Positions 1 to 8,744 of a stretch of DNA of 64,000 nucleotides are shown here, in pieces. The notes beneath the pieces are model-generated. The model ran no database searches. It saw only the letters and a program-made list of their open reading frames with translations, and was not told the DNA's origin. Position numbers and translations under genes: made by a program. The stretch comes from JABFRZ01 sp964631945. Lineage in GTDB: Bacteria > Planctomycetota > UBA1135 > GCA-002686595. The stretch is from NCBI GenBank assembly GCA_964631945.1, contig CAZWAY010000025.1:1-64000 (forward strand), given 5' to 3'. The first letter of the stretch is position 1. The number at the start of each line of letters is the position of its first letter.

Positions 1-10
1 CTCGTAAGAA

Positions 11-27
11 GGCGCGCGAAGCGCGCC
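11..27. terminator. Short GC hairpin at the window edge
   Basis: Perfect 7-bp stem GGCGCGC / GCGCGCC with loop GAA. Read on the minus strand it is followed by TTCTTACG, a weak T-rich tail, so it could end a minus-strand transcript. No minus-strand gene is visible between it and position 1761, so it may only be a chance GC-rich hairpin. Positions 1-186 hold no gene. Confidence 0.25.
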
Positions 28-170
28 GAGCGACCCGTACGGCGACGAGCCCCCGCGAGATCCGTCGCCGGTGGGTCGCGTGTCTGGTCCCACCCCCGAA
101 CGGGCCCCCGACGAGCCGACCACCCTCCCACCTCCAGCCCCCCACGCTTCCGCACCCCCATCCCCCCTGC

Positions 171-176
171 TACCTT
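171..176 (+). promoter_or_regulatory. Putative -10 element of a leaderless promoter
   Basis: The hexamer TACCTT lies 10 nt before the ATG at 187 and no Shine-Dalgarno sequence intervenes. This spacing would put the transcription start at or next to the start codon. It is one of several TAnnnT hexamers at this distance from starts in the window. No clear -35 element is seen. Confidence 0.4.
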
Positions 177-186
177 CCCCGCGGTC

Positions 187-1737
187 ATGCGCAGAGCGGC
201 GGTCTGGGTCCTCATCGCCCTCTCCCTGCTCAGCCTGCTGTGGCTGAACCGCTCGCGGACGCGACTCGAGCGCACTCCGTCCGCTAGCCCATCGACCTCG
301 CCCGCGGCCGCCCCCGCCCCCCTCTCGTCCTCGCCGGACGATCCCGCTTCCGCCTCCCCCGTAGTCGAGCCCCTCGCTCCCGCCGGCCGCACGACGCTGA
401 CCTCCGCGGCCGAGCCGCGCGCGCGCGTGCGCGGGCGTCTGGTCGTGGCCGAGACCGGCGATCCGATCCGCGCGGTGTTGCCGCTGTCCCTGCGGCGGCT
501 CGACCTCTCCCAGCCCGAATCCCTGTCCACGCAACCCGACGGCACGTTCACGAGCGCGCAGGAGTTCCCGCCCGGGCGCCTGCGGGCGCGGGTCGAGGAC
601 GAGGACGGCCAGGAACTGGTCGAGCACGAGGCCGACTTCGACCCGCGCGCGGAGGGCGAGTGGATCGTGCCGATTCCCGCGCGCGCCTACCCGACCTACG
701 TGCGCGGTCGGGTCGTGGATCGTCGCGGCGAGCCGCTCGCCAAGGCCCTCGCGCGCCTCGTGCCGCTGCGCGCCCTGGACGCCTTGGTCGAGGCCACGGC
801 CGACCAGGACGGCCGTTTCGAGCTGCGCGGGCTGCAGGCGGGGACCTGGCGCTTCCACGTGCAGGGGCCCTGGACGCGCAGCGATCCCGCCGCGCTCACG
901 CTGTCGGCCGGCCCGAACGAGCTCGGCACGATCGTCCTGCCCGAACCGCTCGACGCGCCGCTCGTCCTGCGCTTCGAGTCGGCCGGCGGTCCCGCCCGTC
1001 CGCAGGCCTGGGTCGTGCTGCGTCGCCAGGACGGGGTCGGGGTGCAGCTCGACTCCGCCGCGCGCGCCGAGGCGGGGCCGGACGGGATCTTCGAGCTGCG
1101 CCTCGAGCGCGTCCCGGCCGAGCCCTGCACGCTCTCGCTCGAGAGCCTGGACGGACGCGTCTACGAGCCGGAGCGCGCGCGGGTCACGCCGCCCGCGACG
1201 GTCCGCGTGCGCGTCTCGGGCGCGGCCCGGCGCGTCGGCCCGCGCATGCGCGTGCGCGACGCCGAGACGCACGAGGTGTTGGCGGTGTTCGAGGTCTGGA
1301 CGCGCCTGCACGGCCGCTGGCGGCGGCAACGCGCGGCCGATGCGCTGCCGTGGGGCGAGCGCGAGCTGCTCGGCTCCGACGCCTGGGTCGTGCAGGCAAA
1401 GGGCTACCGATCCGTGCGCGCGCAGCGCGCGCCGGACGGGCCCGAGGTCGTGGAGGTCGAGCTGGAGCGCGGCTTCGGTCAGGTGCTGGTCTTCGCGGAC
1501 GTCGAGGACACGTCGATGGACGAGCTCGACCTCGGACCTCGCCGCGCGCTGCTGGCCGGGGTCGAGGTCTGGGAAGACGGCCGCTTCCTCGGCCAGAGCG
1601 ACGCGGACGGGCTGCTCCTGCTGGACCACGAGGCCGTCCCGGGATCGCTCGACTTCCGCCTGCCCGGCTGGCGCGTCGTGTCGTCCGACGAGGTGGACAG
1701 CGAGATCCGGAAGATCGGCCTGGCGCGCTCGGAGTGA
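187..1737 (+). CDS. Membrane-anchored carboxypeptidase-regulatory-like domain protein
   Basis: A 516-aa protein. Residues about 6-22 form an uncleaved signal anchor and residues 28-65 a Pro/Ser/Ala-rich linker. The rest consists of beta-sandwich-type repeats of the CarboxypepD_reg kind: RGRLVVAETGDPI near residue 80, then RGRVVDRRGEPLAKA with the DGRFELRGLQAGTWRF signature near 175-225. The chain is therefore probably displayed in the periplasm or at the cell surface. No catalytic motif is visible and the function is unknown. Three relatives lie at 10780, 34507 and 35774. The ATG is preceded by a -10-like hexamer rather than a Shine-Dalgarno sequence. Confidence 0.75.
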   Translation: MRRAAVWVLIALSLLSLLWLNRSRTRLERTPSASPSTSPAAAPAPLSSSPDDPASASPVVEPLAPAGRTTLTSAAEPRARVRGRLVVAETGDPIRAVLPLSLRRLDLSQPESLSTQPDGTFTSAQEFPPGRLRARVEDEDGQELVEHEADFDPRAEGEWIVPIPARAYPTYVRGRVVDRRGEPLAKALARLVPLRALDALVEATADQDGRFELRGLQAGTWRFHVQGPWTRSDPAALTLSAGPNELGTIVLPEPLDAPLVLRFESAGGPARPQAWVVLRRQDGVGVQLDSAARAEAGPDGIFELRLERVPAEPCTLSLESLDGRVYEPERARVTPPATVRVRVSGAARRVGPRMRVRDAETHEVLAVFEVWTRLHGRWRRQRAADALPWGERELLGSDAWVVQAKGYRSVRAQRAPDGPEVVEVELERGFGQVLVFADVEDTSMDELDLGPRRALLAGVEVWEDGRFLGQSDADGLLLLDHEAVPGSLDFRLPGWRVVSSDEVDSEIRKIGLARSE

Positions 1738-1761
1738 GCGCCCGTGTCCCGAGCCGGGACG

Positions 1762-3345
1762 CTAGTCTCCGTACCCCAGCGCGCGCACGCTCCGCTCGAG
1801 CGCCTCGATCTCCTCCCTCGTGTAGACCGCGCCCGAGCGCGGTGGGTGGGCGACGGTGAAGCTCGCCTCGCTCACGCGCTCGACCGGGCGCGGATCCGCC
1901 AGGAGCTCGAGCGGCACCGCGCCGCGCATCTCGTCCGGCACGGGCTGGCCGAGCAGGTGCAGCGCGAGCGGCGCCACGTCGAGCAGCGTCAGGCGCCGCC
2001 CCTGCGCGAGCTTCCCGCGCGGCACGAAGGCCGGCCCGGCCGCCGCGAAGATCCCCAGCAGGTCGTGGTCGGCGACCTCGGGCTCGTAGTCGCCCTGCGG
2101 CGCGCTGCCGCGCTCGGCGAAGGCCTGCACCTCGGGCCGGAGCTCGAACAGGAGGTCCGGCAGGGCCGCGCGCTCGGGCCCCGGCAGCAGATCCTCGGCG
2201 CGCCAGACGCGCGTGACCCACGGATGGGCCGCCAGCCTGGCCGTGAGACGCGCGAGCACGCCCTCGACCTCGGCCGGCGCGACCGTGCCGTCCGGCTCGC
2301 GCCCGCGCAGGTTCAGGCGCAGGCTGCCGTAGTTGCCCTCGCACACCCAGGCGAAGGCCTGCGTGCGCGCGAGGTCGAGCTCGGCCAGGCGTTGCGCGGC
2401 CTCGTCCGCGAAGCGGCGCGCGAACGGGCCCTCCGGCAACGGCTCGGAACGCGCGTCCGCGCGGCGCGTCGCGAAGCCCTCGGCCATCAGCCAGGCGTGC
2501 AGGTTGAAGCCGCGGGCATAGCTGCGAAAGCCGTGGTCGGAGAGCAGGATCACGTTCGTGTCCGCGCCCGCCGCCGCGCGCATCCGTCCGAGCAGCGCGT
2601 CCAGGCGCGCGTAGATCGGCGCGACGTGCTGCGCGAAGTCGAGGCCGTAGGAGAAGTGCGAGAGCACGTCGAGCTCCTTGAAGACCACGAAGGCCAGGCG
2701 CCAGTCGTCGCGTGCCAGCCACCCGTCGAGCAGTTCCGCGCGCAGGTCGAGCTGCGCCTCGGCCTCCGGCCAGCTCGGCTCGCGCTCCTCCAGCCACGGA
2801 TCCAGGTCGGGCAGGAAGCCACGCGCGCGCAGCTCGGCCGCGAGCCCGGCCGGCCAGGCGTAGTCGGCCGCGGGCGGCGCGAGCATGCCGCACACCAGCG
2901 TGCCGAGGATCGGCTCGGGCGGATAGGTGAGCGGCACGCCCAGGACCAGCGCGGGGATCCCGCGCGCGGTCAACAGACGCCACAGCGGCGCGGCGCGGTT
3001 CGAGCGCGCGCTCACCAGCGTGAGCGCGTAGCTCCCCGGCAGCGGCTCGTGGAAGCCGAACACGCCGTGCTCGCCCGGCCCCTTGCCGGTCGTGGCGGTG
3101 GTCCAGGCGGCCGAGGAGATCGGCACGATCGTGGACTCGAGCTCGCTGCGCGTGCCGTGCGCGAGCAGCGCGGCCAGGTTCGGCAGCTTGCCGGCGGCGA
3201 GCAGCGGATCGATGGCGCGGAAGCTCGCGCCGTCCCAGCCCACGACCAGGAGCCGCGCCGGGCGCGGGCCCGGTTCCGGTCCGGTGGGCCCGCCGCAGCC
3301 GCCGAGGGCCGCGAAGAAGAGGGCGAGGAGCGCGTTCCGGCGCAT
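1762..3345 (-). CDS. Alkaline phosphatase superfamily lipoprotein (type I phosphodiesterase/nucleotide pyrophosphatase-like)
   Basis: A 527-aa predicted lipoprotein: the start MRRNALLALFF leads to a lipobox-like ALGGC. It shows the fold signature of phosphodiesterase/nucleotide pyrophosphatases: VVGWDGASF early (first metal ligands), SSAAWTTATTGKGPGEHGVFGF (nucleophile Ser/Thr region) and LSDHGF (metal-binding Asp-His). It probably hydrolyses phosphodiester or phosphate monoester bonds in the periplasm; the substrate cannot be told. An in-frame extension to 3789 exists but is Arg/Ala/Pro-rich low-complexity sequence and was rejected. The chosen ATG is followed directly by the signal peptide and has a TATCGT hexamer 12 nt upstream. 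Confidence 0.85.
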   Translation of the reverse strand: MRRNALLALFFAALGGCGGPTGPEPGPRPARLLVVGWDGASFRAIDPLLAAGKLPNLAALLAHGTRSELESTIVPISSAAWTTATTGKGPGEHGVFGFHEPLPGSYALTLVSARSNRAAPLWRLLTARGIPALVLGVPLTYPPEPILGTLVCGMLAPPAADYAWPAGLAAELRARGFLPDLDPWLEEREPSWPEAEAQLDLRAELLDGWLARDDWRLAFVVFKELDVLSHFSYGLDFAQHVAPIYARLDALLGRMRAAAGADTNVILLSDHGFRSYARGFNLHAWLMAEGFATRRADARSEPLPEGPFARRFADEAAQRLAELDLARTQAFAWVCEGNYGSLRLNLRGREPDGTVAPAEVEGVLARLTARLAAHPWVTRVWRAEDLLPGPERAALPDLLFELRPEVQAFAERGSAPQGDYEPEVADHDLLGIFAAAGPAFVPRGKLAQGRRLTLLDVAPLALHLLGQPVPDEMRGAVPLELLADPRPVERVSEASFTVAHPPRSGAVYTREEIEALERSVRALGYGD

Positions 3346-3357
3346 GGCGCGGGGCGC

Positions 3358-3363
3358 ACGATA
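3358..3363 (-). promoter_or_regulatory. Putative -10 element for the phosphodiesterase lipoprotein
   Basis: On the minus strand the hexamer TATCGT ends 12 nt before the ATG at 3345. No Shine-Dalgarno sequence lies between. It belongs to the recurring group of -10-like hexamers placed next to start codons. Confidence 0.35.
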
Positions 3364-3434
3364 CCAGGATCGCGGCGCGCGCGAAGGAGGCTCAAGATCG
3401 CCGCTGGGCGGGGTCGAACCTCTCGGCGGGCCCG

Positions 3435-3728
3435 ATGGAAAGAAGTCTCGAGATCCTGCGCGCGACGGGCGACTGGCTCGTGCACACCGAGACGGGGCAC
3501 GCGCTCGCGCTCGTGCTGGTGCTCGCCTACCTGCTCGGCTGGTGGCGCATCTTCTCGCGCGCGGGCTTTCCGGGCGCCCTGGCGGCGCTGATGCTCGTGC
3601 CGCCGCTGGCGCTGGTGCTGTTCGCCTTCGTGGCCTTCGCGCCCTGGCCCGCGCGCCGCGAACTGGCCGCGCTGCGGCGCGTGCAGCGCGTGGTGCACCA
3701 GGCCGAGCGTCGCCGGCTGAGTGCCTAG
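3435..3728 (+). CDS. Small two-helix membrane protein, unknown function
   Basis: A 97-aa protein with two predicted transmembrane helices, at about residues 22-40 (HALALVLVLAYLLGWW) and 47-68 (ALAALMLVPPLALVLFAFVAF). It ends in a basic Arg/Gln-rich tail. No family is recognised. It overlaps the upstream part of the next open frame by 8 bp, but the likely start of that gene lies 61 bp further on. It is called real because of the coherent hydrophobic pattern and its position between two clear genes; a short pseudo-ORF cannot be excluded. Confidence 0.55.
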   Translation: MERSLEILRATGDWLVHTETGHALALVLVLAYLLGWWRIFSRAGFPGALAALMLVPPLALVLFAFVAFAPWPARRELAALRRVQRVVHQAERRRLSA

Positions 3729-3789
3729 TCGTACGGGGACGCGATCGTCGTTCGCAAAGGGGAATGGAGCCCGGGGAAGGGGAAGCCAC

Positions 3790-4152
3790 ATGCCGTACTT
3801 CGTGATCCTGCCGGTGTTCGCGGCGCTCCTGGGCGCCGAGGGGTTGGTGCTCTGCGCGTGCGCCGCCGTGCCACGCCTGCGCGCGGCCGTGCCGGTCGCC
3901 TGGCGCGTGCTGGTCGGCTCGGCGGCGGGCTTCTGCGGCGCGAACCTGCTGTCGCTGGCCCTCGGGGTCGTGCCGGTCCTGTGCGCGGGCGCGCTGGGCA
4001 TCGAGGCGGACGACCCCGGCGCGCAGCTGGTGGCCGCCTTCGCGCTGCTCGGTCTGTTCGTCGGGCCGCTCCTGGTCTCGCCGCTCGGCTTCCTGGCCGG
4101 GGCCTACCTCGGCTTCAGGCGGGCACGGCGCGCGCGTCCCGCCAGGCCTTGA
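3790..4152 (+). CDS. Small multi-pass membrane protein, unknown function
   Basis: A 120-aa protein with three hydrophobic segments: about residues 3-24 (VILPVFAALLGAEGLVL), 40-66 and 80-108. It ends in a basic tail. The ATG at 3790 is chosen because the protein then starts in its first helix and a GGGGAAGGGGAAG purine stretch precedes it; the longer frame from 3721 adds a charged, non-conserved-looking leader. Its last 38 bp overlap the 3' end of the convergent glycosyltransferase gene at 4115, an unusual tail-to-tail overlap. No family is recognised. Confidence 0.6.
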   Translation: MPYFVILPVFAALLGAEGLVLCACAAVPRLRAAVPVAWRVLVGSAAGFCGANLLSLALGVVPVLCAGALGIEADDPGAQLVAAFALLGLFVGPLLVSPLGFLAGAYLGFRRARRARPARP

Positions 4153-5215
4153 TGCGGTTCTCCGGCGTGCCGAGCGGCAGCTCGTCGGCGCCCGCGCACA
4201 GCTCGGTCCATTCCAGCATGGCCTCGCTCAGGCGCTCGAAGTAGCCGGCCGGGCTGGGCGCCTCCGGGAAGGCGCGCGGGAACTCGCGCATCCACGCGCC
4301 GAGCTCGGCGAAGGCCCCGCGGATGGAGCCCGACTCGAGCGGCGCGTTCTCGACGTGCCGCCACACGAACTCGTTCAGGTGGATCCCGAGCGCTTCCTTG
4401 CGCAGGTTCACGAAGTAGTTCGAGGCCTTGGAGTGGTTCACGTGCGGCAGGCCGCTGGTGCAGTACAGCCCGAGGTGGTCGGCGATGCGCTTCAGGAAGA
4501 AGCCGCTCCAGATGTCGTCGAAGCGGTCGAAGCCCACGTTGGCCACACCCATCAGCAGGTTGTACGCGGCCGGGATCGCGCTGCGGTGGTAGCACACGTT
4601 CATGCCGCACAGCGGGAACCACACGCCCGGCGGCACGATCTCGCGCCGGCCGCGCAGCGAGGTCGGCTGCGGCTGGCGCGCGCGCACGAGCGAGGTCGGT
4701 CCGTCGAGGTCGGGCACGTTCTCCCACAGGCCGTGGTTCAGCAGCACCGGCAGGCGCCCGCGCTCGCCGTAGGGGATGCCGCGCGGATCGTCGCCGTCGA
4801 GCGTGCGGAACCAGCGGTCGAGCCCGAAGGCTGCCAGGTGCTCGGCGAAGAACTGGCCGCGCTCGCCCGCGGCCGGAAGGCAGTCGTCGTCGAGCGTGAC
4901 GACGTACTCGCAGCCGTCCTTCCAGGCGAGGTACATGGGGAAGCTGCGGCACGCGCCCGAGCCGCGCGGCACGATCCAGTCGCGCTTGCCGAGCAGCGCC
5001 GGCAGGTCCGCGTGCGAGGTGTGCACCACCTCGAGCCCGACGGCCGCGCGCGTCAGCTCGAACGAGCGCGCCGGGTGGTCCTCGTGCACGTACAGGCAGA
5101 GCTCGAAGCGCTCCTCGAGGGTGCGCCAGATCGGCTGCCAGGCCGCGACGAAGCCCTCCAGCGATTCGCGCCGCACGGTGGGGACGGAGATGCCGATGCG
5201 CACGGGTGCGTTCAT
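4115..5215 (-). CDS. GT75 / reversibly glycosylated polypeptide-like glycosyltransferase
   Basis: A 366-aa protein with the features of the RGP family (GT75, Pfam RGP), whose plant members act as UDP-arabinopyranose mutases. These include a DxD-type motif with the context YVVTLDDDCLPA, CGMNVCYHRSAIPAAY, FDRFDDIWSGFFLKRIADHLG, and the near-C-terminal LPHVNHSKASNYFVNL. All four blocks occur in the same order in plant and bacterial RGP proteins. It probably acts on a nucleotide sugar in the cytosol for surface glycan synthesis. Its ATG overlaps the stop of the upstream GT4 gene (ATGA), so the two are translationally coupled. The donor sugar is not predictable. Confidence 0.85.
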   Translation of the reverse strand: MNAPVRIGISVPTVRRESLEGFVAAWQPIWRTLEERFELCLYVHEDHPARSFELTRAAVGLEVVHTSHADLPALLGKRDWIVPRGSGACRSFPMYLAWKDGCEYVVTLDDDCLPAAGERGQFFAEHLAAFGLDRWFRTLDGDDPRGIPYGERGRLPVLLNHGLWENVPDLDGPTSLVRARQPQPTSLRGRREIVPPGVWFPLCGMNVCYHRSAIPAAYNLLMGVANVGFDRFDDIWSGFFLKRIADHLGLYCTSGLPHVNHSKASNYFVNLRKEALGIHLNEFVWRHVENAPLESGSIRGAFAELGAWMREFPRAFPEAPSPAGYFERLSEAMLEWTELCAGADELPLGTPENRIKAWRDARAVPA

Positions 5216-6738
5216 GCCGATTGGGAGGGTCGGTCGAGGCGTTCGAGGACGTTCGAGAGCGTGCGGCGCAGGCTCCCCGGTCGGCCGCGTCGCGCCTCGA
5301 GCTCGCGTTGCAGGCTCTCGAGCTCCTGGGAGAGTCGCGCGTGTTCGTGGTGGGCCGCGCTCAGCTCGCGCTCCAGCCGCTCGCGTTCGGCGCGCTTCGA
5401 GGCCAGCTCCTGGGCGCGGCCCTGGAGCTCGCGCTCGCCGGCGAGGTAGGCGCGTTCCTTCTCGAGCAGCAGGCCGCCGAGCCGCTCCAGCGCGAACTCG
5501 AGATCGGGGTCGCTCGCGGCCGGGCGCGCGGCGGGGCGCGCGACGAGCTCGCCGTAGAGCTGTTCCAGCGCGCCGAGGTGCGCGCCCTTCTCGTAGCGCG
5601 CGAGCTCGCCCGCGCAGCCTGCGGAGAGCCGCTGGCCGAGCCCCGGCTCGGCGAGGATGCGCAGGATCTGGCGCGCCAGGTCCCGCGGATCGCGCGGCGT
5701 GAACAGCAGCCCGTTGACCTCGTGGCGCACGACCTCGGGCAGGGCCGCCACGCGGCTGGCCACCAGCGGCAGGCCCAGCAGCAGACAGTCGTAGCAGGAC
5801 TGGGCCGCGTTCTCGGCCCAGATCGAGGGCAGGACCTGCAGCGTGGCGCGCGCCAGCAGCGGTGGAACCTGGTCGTGGGGCACGGGCCCGGTGAACTCGA
5901 CCGCCGGCCCCAGTCCGAGCGCGGCGGCCTGGCGCTCGAGCGCCGCGCGCTGGGAACCACCGCCCACGATCGCGAGGCGCGCGCCGGGACGCTGCGCCAG
6001 CACCGCCGGCATGGCTTCGAGCAGCGTCCCGATGCCCTTCTCCGGCTCGAGCCGGCCGAGGAACAGGAGCTGCTCCCGTTCCCGCGGCGTCTCGCGCCGC
6101 AGCCGTGCGAGCGCCTCCAGCCCGCCGAACTTGGCCGGCTCGGCGAAGTAGCGCAGCGTGCGCACGTCCGGGAAGCCGTTCTCGCGCAGCAGGTGCGCGA
6201 GCGCGTCGCTGCCGCACACGACCGCGGCGGAGCTCTCGCGGCAAGCGAGGTAGCGCAGGCGCGACACGACCACGTTGCGCGCGTCGATCGGGTAGTTCTT
6301 GGAGCACTCGTGCTCGAAGCACTTGCGGCCCGGTCCGCCCGCGCAGGGCGTGCCGTCGGGCCACACGCACCAGGCGTTCGGGCACAGCAGGCCGAACTCG
6401 TGCGGGTGCAGGAGCAGCGGCACGCCCAGCTCGCCCAGAACGCGCGCGAAGCTGGCCGGGAACACGTGCAGGTTGTGCACGTGCACGAGCTCGGGCCGGA
6501 AGCGCCCCGCGAAGGCGCGCAGGGCCGCGAACAGCGGCACGTCCTGGAGCAGGCGTTCTGGATCGAAGTCGGGCCGGCGCACGACGCGCAGCTCCGCGCC
6601 GTCGTGCTCCTCGTTCGCGTCCTGGGCGAAGAGCGCGAGCTCGTGTCCGCGCGCGCGCAGCGCGTCCACGAGCTGGTGCACGTAGACCTCGGCGCCGCCG
6701 ACCTTCTTGTGATGGGCGTTGACCTGGAGGATCCGCAT
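5212..6738 (-). CDS. GT4-type glycosyltransferase with C-terminal coiled coil
   Basis: A 508-aa GT-B fold enzyme. The N-terminal MRILQVNAHHKKVGGAEVYVHQL is the usual acceptor-side start of family GT4. The C-terminal donor domain carries LFLGRLEPEKGIGTLLEAM and the EX7E-like stretch around ENAAQSCYDCLLLGLPLVAS. A Cys-rich insert at about residues 134-160 (CPNAWCV...CAGG...KCFEHECSKN) resembles that of similar GT4 proteins. Residues about 400-480 form a Glu/Arg/Leu-rich coiled coil, probably for oligomerisation or membrane/partner docking. It is coupled to the downstream GT75-like gene, which suggests one glycan pathway. Confidence 0.88.
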   Translation of the reverse strand: MRILQVNAHHKKVGGAEVYVHQLVDALRARGHELALFAQDANEEHDGAELRVVRRPDFDPERLLQDVPLFAALRAFAGRFRPELVHVHNLHVFPASFARVLGELGVPLLLHPHEFGLLCPNAWCVWPDGTPCAGGPGRKCFEHECSKNYPIDARNVVVSRLRYLACRESSAAVVCGSDALAHLLRENGFPDVRTLRYFAEPAKFGGLEALARLRRETPREREQLLFLGRLEPEKGIGTLLEAMPAVLAQRPGARLAIVGGGSQRAALERQAAALGLGPAVEFTGPVPHDQVPPLLARATLQVLPSIWAENAAQSCYDCLLLGLPLVASRVAALPEVVRHEVNGLLFTPRDPRDLARQILRILAEPGLGQRLSAGCAGELARYEKGAHLGALEQLYGELVARPAARPAASDPDLEFALERLGGLLLEKERAYLAGERELQGRAQELASKRAERERLERELSAAHHEHARLSQELESLQRELEARRGRPGSLRRTLSNVLERLDRPSQSA

Positions 6739-6902
6739 CCGGGAGCCGCGTCGCCCCCGGAGACGACGGAACGCGACGCGGGGGTCTTTCGACCGCCCGC
6801 CGCGGTTCGTTGAGAAGAAAACTCCACCAGCCCCGCCCGCTCGTTCCGCGCAGCCTGTCAGGAAACGCCCTGCACCACGCTGGCCCCCGAACTCTGCCTC
6901 CG

Positions 6903-6939
6903 CCTCCGCGAGGCTCCGCGTCCTCCGCGCCCCCGCGGT
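6903..6939. repeat. Single arm of the palindromic GC repeat (copy R1)
   Basis: The segment starting CCTCCGCGAGGCTCCGCG and ending CCCCGCGGT matches the left arm of the repeat found at 10533, 13580 and 15493, with a few substitutions. No clear second arm follows. It sits in the 222-bp gap between the TPR lipoprotein gene stop (6961) and the GT4 start (6738). The rest of that gap shows nothing recognisable. Confidence 0.6.
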
Positions 6940-6960
6940 CGGCTCGGCTCGTCCTGCCGA

Positions 6961-8610
6961 TCAGCCCGCGCCCGTGCGGCAGAAGCACGAGGCCCGGATG
7001 GTCACGTCGGCGCGCTGCCAGCGGCGCTGGAAGCTGGCCTCGGTCGCGGCCGCCTCGCCCGCGCGTCCGCTCAGGCGCTGGCACTCCGCCAGGCCGAACA
7101 GGGCCCAGCCGTTGTCGGGGTGCAGCTCGAGGTCGCGCAAGTAGACGGCCTCGGCCTCGGCCACCTGGCCCTGCTCGAGCAGCAGCGCGCCCAGCGCGTG
7201 CGCGGCCGGCTGGAACCAGCCCCAGGGCTCGTCGTATTTCAGGGCCTCGTCCTGGCTCACGGCCGAGCGCAGCTGAGCGAAGGCGGCGGCGTGGTTGCCG
7301 CGCCGGTACTCGAGCTCGCCCGCCAGCATCGAGCGTCCGATGGCGAGCACGGTCCGGGTCGGGTTGTTCCCGATGGTGTAGGTCTCGGGCACGGCCGCGA
7401 CGGCGGCCTCGAAGGCCCGCTGCTCGGCCGCGGCCTGGTCGAGTCGGCCGAGGGCCGAGCACGCGAGACCGCGCGCGTAGTGCCAGAAGGCCAGGGTCGT
7501 GAGCTCGCCGGCGGGCGGCGCCGGCTCGGCCAGGATCTCGGCCCACTTGCCGAAGCGTACGAGCACGTGCAGCGGCGTCGGCAGGAAGCCCTCCAGGAAC
7601 TCGGGCATGGCGGCCAGGGCGTCGGCCGGCAGCTCGCGCACCAGCTCACGCGCGCTCGCGAGCGCCAGCTCGTAGCGTCCGTCGAAGCCGGCCGCGTACA
7701 CCAGGAAGTGGTAGTTGTGGGCGCGGTACAGGGCGTAGAAGCCGCCCGGTCCGGAGCGCTCGACGCGCGCGCGCGCGGCCACCACCGCCGCCTGGTTGGC
7801 GCGCACCGCGTCGTCGTAGTGCCCGAGGCGCATGTCGATGTGCGCCGGCATGTGCACGAGGTGCGCGGCGCCGGGCACGAGCGTGCGCAGTCTGTCCGCG
7901 TTCACCAGCGCCTTCCCGGGCGTGGGCGACATCTCCCAGGCGTGGATCGCGAGGTGGTTCGCGCCGACGTGGGCCGGGTCGAGCGCGAGCACGCGCGCGA
8001 GCGTGGCCAGGATCTCGGGCGTCTCGGGCTGCGGCTCGCCGGCCTTGGTCCACAGGTCCCACGGGCGCAGGTCCATCAGCGCCTCGGCGTAGAGCGCGCC
8101 GGCCTCGGCGCTCTCCGGGTTCGCCTGCCACACGGCCTGCAGCGCCGCGGCATAGGCCTCGTCGAGCGCGCGCCGCTCGGCCGGCGGCGGCCAGGCGTAG
8201 CGCGTGGCCAGGGCCTCTATCAGCGCCCGCTCGAAGGGCGTGGCCTCGGCGCGCAGCGCCAGCGCGCGCGTGATGGCCTCGTGCGCGGCCCGCTCGCGCT
8301 CGGCGTCCATGGTGGGGTTGTTGATGTGCGGTCCGACGGCGAGGGCGAGGCCGAAGTGCGCCATGGCCAGCCCGGGGTCGAGCTCGGCCGCGCGCGTGAA
8401 CGAGCGCCGCGCCTCCTCGTGGTCGAAGCCCCAGTAGAGCGTCAGGCCCTGATCGAAGTAGGCCTGGGCCGCGGGCGAGCGCGTGGTGACGGCGAGGTGC
8501 TGGCCGCCGAGCTCGGGCAGCAGCGGGAAGGACGCGCGCGCGGCGGGCGTGGCGCAGGACCCCGCGAGGACGAGGAACGGAGCGAAGAAGGGGACGCGGG
8601 TACGGCTCAT
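6961..8610 (-). CDS. TPR-repeat lipoprotein, conserved hypothetical
   Basis: A 549-aa protein with a signal peptide and a loose lipobox (LVLAGSC) near residue 18. Tetratricopeptide-like helical repeats fill most of the chain, for example AYFDQGLTLYWGFDHEEARRSFTRAAELDPGLAMAHFGLALAVG and the C-terminal GQVAEAEAVYLRDLELHPDNGWALFGLAECQR. Conserved His/Asn-containing stretches (GPHINNP, VHMPAHIDMRLGHYDDA, RAHNYHFLVY) mark a recognisable family of secreted TPR proteins without assigned activity. It may be a scaffold for protein contacts outside the cytoplasm. A longer in-frame extension to 9387 runs antisense through murQ and was rejected. Confidence 0.8.
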   Translation of the reverse strand: MSRTRVPFFAPFLVLAGSCATPAARASFPLLPELGGQHLAVTTRSPAAQAYFDQGLTLYWGFDHEEARRSFTRAAELDPGLAMAHFGLALAVGPHINNPTMDAERERAAHEAITRALALRAEATPFERALIEALATRYAWPPPAERRALDEAYAAALQAVWQANPESAEAGALYAEALMDLRPWDLWTKAGEPQPETPEILATLARVLALDPAHVGANHLAIHAWEMSPTPGKALVNADRLRTLVPGAAHLVHMPAHIDMRLGHYDDAVRANQAAVVAARARVERSGPGGFYALYRAHNYHFLVYAAGFDGRYELALASARELVRELPADALAAMPEFLEGFLPTPLHVLVRFGKWAEILAEPAPPAGELTTLAFWHYARGLACSALGRLDQAAAEQRAFEAAVAAVPETYTIGNNPTRTVLAIGRSMLAGELEYRRGNHAAAFAQLRSAVSQDEALKYDEPWGWFQPAAHALGALLLEQGQVAEAEAVYLRDLELHPDNGWALFGLAECQRLSGRAGEAAATEASFQRRWQRADVTIRASCFCRTGAG

Positions 8611-8702
8611 CGAAGACCTCCGGGGGGTGCGGCGTGCGGCGCGACGAGAGGGGATTCTGCCGCCTGCAGCGGGGCGAGTGAACCCTCCCGCGCGGGCCCG
8701 CG

Positions 8703-8731
8703 GCGGAGCCGCCCGAGGGCTCCGCTCGGGC
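8703..8731. terminator. Pair of competing GC hairpins downstream of murQ
   Basis: GCGGAGCC (8703-8710) can pair with GGCTCCGC (8718-8725), or alternatively GCCCGAG (8711-8717) with CTCGGGC (8725-8731). They follow the murQ stop on the minus strand. No T-run follows, so they are at best a weak or Rho-assisted terminator or an mRNA end-protecting structure. Confidence 0.3.
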
Positions 8732-8744
8732 GCCCTTGGCCCGT

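Noticed and set aside
5216..7546. Upstream extension of the GT75-like protein through the GT4 and TPR genes
   Set aside because: The extension is out of frame with two clear genes and is Arg/Gly/Ala-rich. The ATG at 5215 overlaps the GT4 stop as in a normal operon.
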